A stretch of DNA of 10,109 nt, from assembly GCA_900752445.1 (NCBI GenBank), contig CAADVN010000128.1:1-10109 (forward strand), written 5' to 3'. Position numbers and translations under genes: made by a program. The notes below the pieces were generated by a model that was not told where the DNA came from, made no database searches, and saw only the letters and a list, made by a program, of their open reading frames with translations. Shown piece by piece: positions 5,504 to 10,109 of this stretch. Each line of letters opens with the position of its first letter. The stretch's first letter is position 1. Source of the DNA: an uncultured Oscillospiraceae bacterium. GTDB lineage: Bacteria; Bacillota; Clostridia; Oscillospirales; Oscillospiraceae.

Positions 5504-6594
5504 GCCTTCTCCTCCTTCCCCGGAAGATTCATCAGCGACACGACCAGGCAGACCACAAAGCCCAGGATGACCGCGACCTTGCCCGCCGTCGAGATGCCGC
5601 CCACGACCAGCTCGCCCGCCTCGTTGAGCGCGTCGGCGTTGCCCGCGAGGCCGAAGTTGTGCGAGATAGCCGCGCCCGCCATCATGCCGAGCACCGTCAC
5701 CGCGCTGTCGCCGTTGCCCTCGCCAGCGAGGATGAGCTGCCGCAGCGGGCAGCCGCCCAGCAGCACCGAGCCGTAGCCCACGAGCGCCATGCCCAGGAAA
5801 TTCCACACATGCGAGCTGTGCGACACCGGCTGGAGCTCAAAGCCCAGCTTGAAACTGCCGTTTATGAGATTCCCCACCAGCACCGCGACGAAGATCGCCA
5901 CAAAGCCGTAGAGCAGCTTGAAATCCTTGAACAGGAACACGTCGCGCAGGCCGCCCGCCATGCAGAGCCTCGCCCTCTGCGCCAGGGCTCCGACCACCGC
6001 CGCGATGAGCAGCGCCGCGACGACCGGGGCGCGCATCGAGCCCGGGCCCTCAGTGCTGGACTTGAACAGCGCCGGCACCGCCAGCACCAGGATGAGCAGC
6101 CCCGCCATGATGACCGGCAGCACGCCGCCCTCGGCCTTGCCCGCGGGATACGCCCGCTTGAGCGAATAGCCGCGGTTCAGGAAGAACACGCCGCAGAGTA
6201 TGCCGCAGACAAAGCCCGCAAGCGCCACCAGCGCGTTCAGGTCGCCGCCGCCGAGCCTTATGACCATCCTCAGCGGGCAGCCCAAAAACGCCAGCGCGCC
6301 TATCATCACAAAGCCGCCCAGCACGAACCGCGTCGCCGGCGAGGAGCCCGCCTTCGCCTTGAACTCGCCCGTCGCCACGGCGATGATGAACGCGCCCAGC
6401 ACGAGGCCGATGATCTCAGGCCGCACGTACTGCACCTTCGCCGCCGAGTGCAGCCCGCAGGCTCCCGCTATGTCGCGCAAAAAGCAGGCGATGCAAAAGC
6501 CCATGTTCGACGGGTTCCCCAGCAGCGTCAGCACCACCGCGGCTATGCCTACGGCCAGCCCCGCCACGACCACCATCCAGCTTACCTTTTTCAT
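5500..6594 (-). CDS. yedE: YedE-type (YeeE/YedE family) selenium-metabolism membrane transporter
   Basis: A 364-residue multi-pass membrane protein, probably importing a sulfur or selenium compound such as thiosulfate or a selenium analogue. It opens MKKVSWMVVVAGLAVGIAAV, a first membrane segment. It is built from two similar halves. Half one has GFCIACFLRD (32-41) and LGCPLRM (104-110); half two has RLCMAGGLRD (209-218) and GGCPLRQ (280-286). The conserved cysteines are therefore C34/C106 and C211/C282, 72 and 71 residues apart. YeeE-family structures use such cysteines along the conduction path. The ATG at 6594 follows AGAGG by 7 nt; an in-frame ATG 25 codons upstream lies before the predicted transcription start (about 6631) and is rejected. 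It is first in an operon with the TusA-like and DUF3343 genes, driven by the promoter at 6638-6666. This trio matches the YedE-related selenium membrane protein group. Confidence 0.9.
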   Translation of the reverse strand: MKKVSWMVVVAGLAVGIAAVVLTLLGNPSNMGFCIACFLRDIAGACGLHSAAKVQYVRPEIIGLVLGAFIIAVATGEFKAKAGSSPATRFVLGGFVMIGALAFLGCPLRMVIRLGGGDLNALVALAGFVCGILCGVFFLNRGYSLKRAYPAGKAEGGVLPVIMAGLLILVLAVPALFKSSTEGPGSMRAPVVAALLIAAVVGALAQRARLCMAGGLRDVFLFKDFKLLYGFVAIFVAVLVGNLINGSFKLGFELQPVSHSSHVWNFLGMALVGYGSVLLGGCPLRQLILAGEGNGDSAVTVLGMMAGAAISHNFGLAGNADALNEAGELVVGGISTAGKVAVILGFVVCLVVSLMNLPGKEEKA

Positions 6595-6619
6595 TCCACT
6601 ACCTCTCTTCGTTAAAAAT

Positions 6620-6660
6620 TCCCCATGCGTTATTCTCATTATAGAACAACGACATGGGGA
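6620..6660. promoter_or_regulatory. Inverted repeat flanking the -10 of the yedE promoter (possible operator)
   Basis: TCCCCATG at 6620-6627 and CATGGGGA at 6653-6660 are perfect 8-bp inverted copies around the -10, centred at about 6640. Only one arm would lie in the transcript, so a DNA-level operator is more likely than an RNA hairpin. No regulator gene is visible nearby. Confidence 0.4.
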
Positions 6661-6666
6661 TTTCAA
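6638..6666 (-). promoter_or_regulatory. Strong predicted sigma-A promoter of the yedE operon
   Basis: TTGAAA (6661-6666) and TATAAT (6638-6643) are separated by exactly 17 nt on the minus strand. Transcription should begin near 6631, leaving a leader of about 37 nt. Directly upstream (6667-6696) lie repeated A-tracts (AAAAAATATT twice) that resemble an UP element. Confidence 0.82.
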
Positions 6667-6707
6667 CAATATTTTTTCTTTTACGAATATTTTTTAGTTG
6701 GAAGTCG

Positions 6708-7847
6708 CTAGCCTATCTGTGCGATGGCCATGAGCGCCGCCTCTATTTCCGCGTCCGTGGTGGCGTAGCCGACGGAGAAGCGCACGCTGCCCGCCGGGAA
6801 GCTGCCAAGGCTCCTGTGCGCCGAGGGCGCGCAGTGCAGGCCGCAGCGGGTCAGGATGCCGAAGCGGCTCTCGAGCTGCCAGGCCGCGTCGGCGTTGTCG
6901 CAGTTTTTGAAGCCCAGCGAGATGACGCCCGTGCGGTTATTTATGCTGTCCATACCGTATAATTTTACATTTCTGAGCTCCGCCAGGCCGTTTAAAAAGT
7001 CGCGCGTCATGACCTTCTCATGCACGTCCAGGCCCTCGACGCCCGTCTCCTCAACGAACCTCAGCGCCTGCTCGAAGCCATAGATGCCCGGGAGGTTCTC
7101 CGTGCCTGACTCGAACCTGTCCGGCATCCAGTCCGGCAATTCCTCGGAATCCGAGGCGCTGCCCGTGCCGCCGGCGATGAGCGGCCGCAGCCGCGCGGCG
7201 AAGCCCTTGTCGAGCAGCAGCGCGCCTATGCCCTGCGGCCCGAGCAGGCCCTTGTGCCCCGGTACGGCCAGCGCCGACAGCCGGAAGCGCTCAAAATCGA
7301 CCGGTATGTGCCCCGCAGTCTGCGCCGCGTCCAGGGCGAAGGGTATTCCATATTCGCTGCATATTTTTCCAACCGCCTCAACGTCCTGCACCGTGCCGCA
7401 GACGTTAGAGGCATGGGCCATTACCACGAGCCTGGTATTGGGCCTTATGAGTCCGCGGAGCTCCTCCGGGTCCATCCTGCCCCTGCCGTCGCAGGGCACG
7501 CGGTCAAAGCTCACGCCTTCTTTTTCCAGCTGCACCAGCGGGCGCATGACGGCGTTGTGCTCCATCGAGGAGACGATGCAGTGGTCCCCGGGCCGCAGCA
7601 GGCCCTTTATGACCATGTTGAGCCCCGCCGTCGCGCCGGGCGTTATGACGGCGTGCGTCGCGTCCGGGTTGTTGAAGATGCGGCAAAGCCGCTCCCGCAG
7701 CGTCAGCGTCACGAGCCCCGCCGCCTGGGCCGAGGCATAGCTCGAGCGGTTGATGTTCGCACCGACTTTATCGACGTATTCCGCCATCCTCTGCGACACT
7801 CCGGGCGCTTTCGGGAACGAAGTCGCGGCGTTGTCCAGGTATATCAT
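6708..7847 (-). CDS. Cysteine desulfurase family class-V aminotransferase of the selenium locus
   Basis: A PLP enzyme of 379 aa, full length for the family, that should take sulfur (or selenium) from cysteine (or selenocysteine). Visible features: MIYLDNAATSFPKAPG at the start; SMEHNAV with H97, which stacks on PLP; DAAQTAGH with D173 and Q176; PGHKGLLGPQG with the PLP lysine K199; FESGTENLPGI at 245-255; and RCGLHCAPSAHRSLG with the predicted catalytic cysteine C339. It resembles the group next to selD in selenium-dependent molybdenum hydroxylase loci (like E. faecalis EF2568). The ATG at 7847 follows selD by 4 nt, and its GAGG site (7855-7858) lies in the last codons of selD. It is the last gene before the yedE promoter. 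No clear terminator follows, so read-through into yedE is possible. Whether it acts as desulfurase or selenocysteine lyase cannot be told from sequence. Confidence 0.9.
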   Translation of the reverse strand: MIYLDNAATSFPKAPGVSQRMAEYVDKVGANINRSSYASAQAAGLVTLTLRERLCRIFNNPDATHAVITPGATAGLNMVIKGLLRPGDHCIVSSMEHNAVMRPLVQLEKEGVSFDRVPCDGRGRMDPEELRGLIRPNTRLVVMAHASNVCGTVQDVEAVGKICSEYGIPFALDAAQTAGHIPVDFERFRLSALAVPGHKGLLGPQGIGALLLDKGFAARLRPLIAGGTGSASDSEELPDWMPDRFESGTENLPGIYGFEQALRFVEETGVEGLDVHEKVMTRDFLNGLAELRNVKLYGMDSINNRTGVISLGFKNCDNADAAWQLESRFGILTRCGLHCAPSAHRSLGSFPAGSVRFSVGYATTDAEIEAALMAIAQIG

Positions 7848-7851
7848 GCCA

Positions 7852-8889
7852 TCACCTCAGCCTGATGCGGGCCCCGCCCTCGTAGGCTGTGGCCCGGCCC
7901 ACGCGCTGCGCCGCGGGCACGCGCCCTTCGAGCTCGCTCATGAGCGCGTCCGCGTCCTCCGGGTCCACGGCCATGAGCAGCCCGCCCGAGGTCTGCGGGT
8001 CGTACAGCAGGTCCTGCTGCCAGAGCTCCGAGCCGCCCGCGTCCACGCGGCACTCGGCAAAGGAGCGGTTGCGGTACATGCCCTCGGGCAGCAGCCCTTC
8101 TTTTGCCAGCTCTATCGCCGCCTCTATGAATTTGAACTTCGAGACCTCGTACTCTATCGCCACGCCGCTGCCCTCGGCCATCTCGACCGAGTGGCCCAGC
8201 AGGCCGAAGCCCGTCACGTCCGTGCAGGCGTGTACACGGTACTTCACCATGGCGTCGCGCGCATTTTTATTCAGCGTCGTCATGAGCTCCACGGCGTAGG
8301 CCATCGTCTCCTCCGGGCAGAGGCCGGCCTTGGCCGCCGTGGTGAGCGTGCCTATGCCCAGGGGCTTCGTCAGTATGAGCACGTCCCCGGGCCGCGCGCC
8401 AGAGTTCGTCAGCACCCTGTCAGGATGCACGAAGCCCGTCACGGCAAGGCCATATTTCGGCTCGTCGTCCAGTATGCTGTGCCCGCCCGTGATGATGGCC
8501 CCGGCCTCGTAGACCTTGTCGTAGCCGCCGCGCAGCAGCGCGTGCACCGCCTCGCGCGGCATCTTCTCCGGCACGCACATGAGGTTCAGCGCCAGCTTCG
8601 GCTCGCCGCCCATGGCGTACACGTCCGAGAGCGCGTTCGTCGCCGCGATCTGGCCGAAGGTGTAAGGGTCATCCGCTATCGGTGGAAAAAAATCCACCGT
8701 CTGAACTATGGCCAGCTCCTCCGAGACCTTGTACACAGAGGCGTCGTCGCTCTTGTCAAAGCCCACCAGCAGGTTCGGGTCTGTATGCACCTTTATGCCC
8801 TCGAGCAGCTGGGCCAGCACGCCCGCGCCCACCTTCGCGCCGCAGCCGGCGCATTTTGCCAGTTTTGTCAGCTTTGTCTCGTTTTCCAT
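7852..8889 (-). CDS. selD: Selenide, water dikinase (selenophosphate synthetase)
   Basis: Makes selenophosphate from selenide and ATP, the activated selenium donor for selenocysteine, selenouridine and labile-selenium cofactors. The 345-aa length is normal. The N-terminus reads MENETKLTKLAKCAGCGAKV; the active-site cysteine is C16 and the essential lysine K19, matching E. coli C17 and K20. The second E. coli cysteine (C19, not essential) is alanine here. Metal/ATP-binding acidic motifs follow: SDDASVY (47-53), TVDFFPP (64-70) and NALSDVYAMGGEP (85-97). GGHSILDDEP, ACTDVTGFGLLGH and YDPQTSGGLL lie further along in the usual order. It is a cysteine, not selenocysteine, form. The ATG at 8889 is 5 nt after the yqeB stop; AAGGGGG at 8901-8907 is a somewhat distant ribosome site, and the long upstream in-frame extension overlaps yqeB and is rejected. 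The neighbours point to selenium-dependent molybdenum hydroxylase maturation. Confidence 0.96.
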   Translation of the reverse strand: MENETKLTKLAKCAGCGAKVGAGVLAQLLEGIKVHTDPNLLVGFDKSDDASVYKVSEELAIVQTVDFFPPIADDPYTFGQIAATNALSDVYAMGGEPKLALNLMCVPEKMPREAVHALLRGGYDKVYEAGAIITGGHSILDDEPKYGLAVTGFVHPDRVLTNSGARPGDVLILTKPLGIGTLTTAAKAGLCPEETMAYAVELMTTLNKNARDAMVKYRVHACTDVTGFGLLGHSVEMAEGSGVAIEYEVSKFKFIEAAIELAKEGLLPEGMYRNRSFAECRVDAGGSELWQQDLLYDPQTSGGLLMAVDPEDADALMSELEGRVPAAQRVGRATAYEGGARIRLR

Positions 8890-8894
8890 GTCTC

Positions 8895-9692
8895 TCACTT
8901 CCCCCTTACTGCGCCCGTCAGCTTCAGCACGGCCTCGAGCGCCCCGCCGCCCACGGCCAGGGCCTTGTCCGAGACCGTATAGCAATTCTCCACATTCCCG
9001 CGCGGGTCCACGTCGCCGGATTTCATGCCCCGCGTCACCGGCGTGCCGTCGGCAAGGATGCCGCGCAGGACGCCGCTTATCGTACACCGCATCGGTTTTC
9101 CGTCCACCGTGCCCACCGTCTCGCCCGACTCGACCAGCTCGCCTATCTCCCGCAGCTGCCGGAACACGCCGTCCGCCGGCGCCCTGAGCACGCGCTCGCC
9201 CGCAAAGCCGCCTATGAGCCCCGGCACCGCAGTATTGGGCAGGGCGCTGCCCTCGTAATACACCCGGCCCAGCGTGTGGCCGCGCATCGTCTCCACCACC
9301 GCGTGGCAGTCCACGCCCGCCGTGAAGCCCGGGCCCACGCCCACGACCGCCGGGGCCATGTCCATCGCCGTGCCCAGGTTGCGCTTGGCGAGTATGGCGT
9401 CCACCACGGCGTCGGGCCGCAGGGCCTCCAGGCAGGCGCAGCCCTCGTCCACCAGCACGGCGATGTCCCCGCCGCCCAGGATGCCCGCCGTCTCGTCAAC
9501 AGACCCTGCCAGCCTGGCCGTTACGTCCTCCACCGTCTGGCTGCCTGAGGTTATCGCGCCCGAGAAGCTCACCGTCCGGCGTATGGCCGTGGGCAGGGCC
9601 GTGTCGGTCATCACCACCGCAAAGCCGCTCCTGTACAGCCTTATGGCTATGCCAGAGGCGATATCGCCCGCGCCGCGTATCAAAATCAACAT
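8895..9692 (-). CDS. yqeB: YqeB: selenium-dependent molybdenum hydroxylase system protein (EF2563 family)
   Basis: A 265-aa accessory protein of the selenium-dependent molybdenum hydroxylase system, thought to help mature the hydroxylase or its cofactor; the exact reaction is not established. It opens with a Rossmann-like nucleotide-binding motif, MLILIRGAGDIASGIAIRLY (GAGDIASG at 7-14). Then come RRTVSFSGA (38-46), ILAKRN (100-105), VGVGPGFTAGVDCHAVVETMRG (117-138), the family hallmark, and RAPADGVF (170-177) followed by a biotinyl-lipoyl-like segment (ELVESGETVGTVDG, 185-198). The ATG at 9692 overlaps the end of yqeC by 7 nt and follows GAGGGA by 8 nt. selD starts 5 nt after its stop. Length and motif order match the family well. 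Confidence 0.92.
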   Translation of the reverse strand: MLILIRGAGDIASGIAIRLYRSGFAVVMTDTALPTAIRRTVSFSGAITSGSQTVEDVTARLAGSVDETAGILGGGDIAVLVDEGCACLEALRPDAVVDAILAKRNLGTAMDMAPAVVGVGPGFTAGVDCHAVVETMRGHTLGRVYYEGSALPNTAVPGLIGGFAGERVLRAPADGVFRQLREIGELVESGETVGTVDGKPMRCTISGVLRGILADGTPVTRGMKSGDVDPRGNVENCYTVSDKALAVGGGALEAVLKLTGAVRGK

Positions 9693-10109
9693 TGCACCAC
9701 TCCCTCACGCAGGCTGCCCCAGACCGCCGGACGCTCCAGCAGGCCCGCCAGGGCCAGCGCCGCGCCCACTCCCCTCTGGTCGGTCTGGTTCAGAAAATAC
9801 ACGTCCGCGAGCGCCTCGCGGTTGAGCACCGAGGCCAGCAGCTCCACCGTCACGACCCTGTCCCGCTCCGAAAAGAGCTCCGGCCTGTGCACGGTCTCCG
9901 AGACCCGCCGGCCCAGGCCCGAGAGCCCCACCACGCAGACGGTGCGCCCCGCCTCCGGCGGGATGACGGGCTCGTGCGGGGCGTGGGCCTTGAGCGGCAG
10001 GCGCTTCGAGCCGTCCGCCTCGACCAGCACGTAGTCCGCAAGCTTTGCCAGCCTGGATATGGGCAGGCCCGGCGCGTGCAGCCGCCCGTCCGGTGCGAGC
10101 TCGCCCACG
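9686..10109 (-). CDS. yqeC: YqeC: selenium-dependent hydroxylase accessory protein, C-terminal part (runs off the right edge)
   Basis: The visible 140 residues are the C-terminal part of YqeC, a putative nucleotide-binding accessory protein of the selenium-dependent molybdenum hydroxylase system. The signature DYVLVEADGSKRLPLKAHAP (about residues 26-45 of the visible part) followed by HEPVIP is diagnostic. FSERDRVV, FLNQTDQ and the C-terminal LERPAVWG match the remainder. The expected N-terminal P-loop (GGGGKTT-like) lies beyond the window and is not seen. A GTG at the very edge is an internal valine codon, not a start. The stop overlaps the yqeB start by 7 nt, indicating translational coupling. 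Any promoter of this operon and the hydroxylase structural genes would be upstream, outside the window. Confidence 0.9.
   Translation of the reverse strand, partial: VGELAPDGRLHAPGLPISRLAKLADYVLVEADGSKRLPLKAHAPHEPVIPPEAGRTVCVVGLSGLGRRVSETVHRPELFSERDRVVTVELLASVLNREALADVYFLNQTDQRGVGAALALAGLLERPAVWGSLREGVVQC

Noticed and set aside
5659..6615. Plus-strand open frame opposite yedE
   Set aside because: Its composition is extremely Arg/His/Gln-rich with no recognisable motif; it mirrors the Leu/Gly/Val codons of the membrane protein.
6595..6669. 25-codon N-terminal extension of YedE
   Set aside because: It would begin upstream of the predicted transcription start near 6631 and adds a non-membrane leader before the first transmembrane segment; the ATG at 6594 has its own ribosome site.
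7750..8982. Plus-strand open frame of about 410 codons opposite selD
   Set aside because: It is an Arg/His-rich shadow; the opposite strand encodes a complete, motif-perfect SelD.
8890..9087. N-terminal extension of SelD
   Set aside because: The extension is Arg/Gly-rich, lies wholly within yqeB in another frame, and SelD has its normal N-terminus at 8889.
5061..10109. Selenocysteine (in-frame UGA with a SECIS element)
   Set aside because: All genes read through without internal UGA. SelD has Cys at the position that is sometimes Sec, and no gene ends early with a conserved continuation.

Overview
The window looks like chromosomal DNA from a high-GC, gut-type member of the Firmicutes, probably a Clostridia relative of the Oscillospiraceae. 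The basis is the mix of S-layer homology (SLH) cell-wall proteins, a short Cro/CI-type regulator of a kind common in Clostridia, strong AAGGAGG ribosome binding sites, sigma-A promoters and a selenium / molybdenum-hydroxylase gene set. This assignment is inferred from gene content; no marker gene is present. Almost everything is read on the minus strand. The one clear plus-strand gene is the small regulator at 2691-2894. No rRNA, tRNA, CRISPR array or insertion sequence was seen, and no gene-free stretch exceeds about 150 bases.

Right half (5061-10109, minus strand) is a selenium locus. In transcription order it holds yqeC (cut by the window edge), yqeB, selD and a class-V aminotransferase / cysteine desulfurase. 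These genes overlap or lie 4-5 nt apart and look like one operon. A new promoter follows (-35 TTGAAA, 17 nt spacer, -10 TATAAT, at 6638-6666). It drives a second operon of a YedE-type membrane transporter, a TusA/YedF-type CPxP protein and a DUF3343 protein with a CGTC motif. The last three are joined by GTGA and ATGA stop/start overlaps and end at a clear terminator (5023-5056). The likely logic is that YedE brings a selenium or sulfur species into the cell, TusA-like and DUF3343 proteins carry it, and the desulfurase-like enzyme and SelD make selenophosphate. YqeB and YqeC would then help install labile selenium in a molybdenum hydroxylase that lies outside the window.

Left half (370-4909) holds two large secreted SLH proteins on the minus strand. 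Between them lies a divergent regulator. The upstream SLH protein carries Cys-rich GLUG-like repeats, one InlB-type repeat and three SLH domains. The downstream one carries an AT-rich unrecognised N-terminal region, three InlB-type repeats and three SLH domains. Their last ~735 bp are near-identical direct repeats. A perfect 22-bp palindrome fills the spacer between the -35 and -10 of the downstream SLH gene and abuts the regulator's own promoter, so it is a strong candidate operator for that regulator.

The far left end (1-238) is the N-terminal part of an O6-methylguanine-DNA methyltransferase gene with its own promoter and ribosome binding site.
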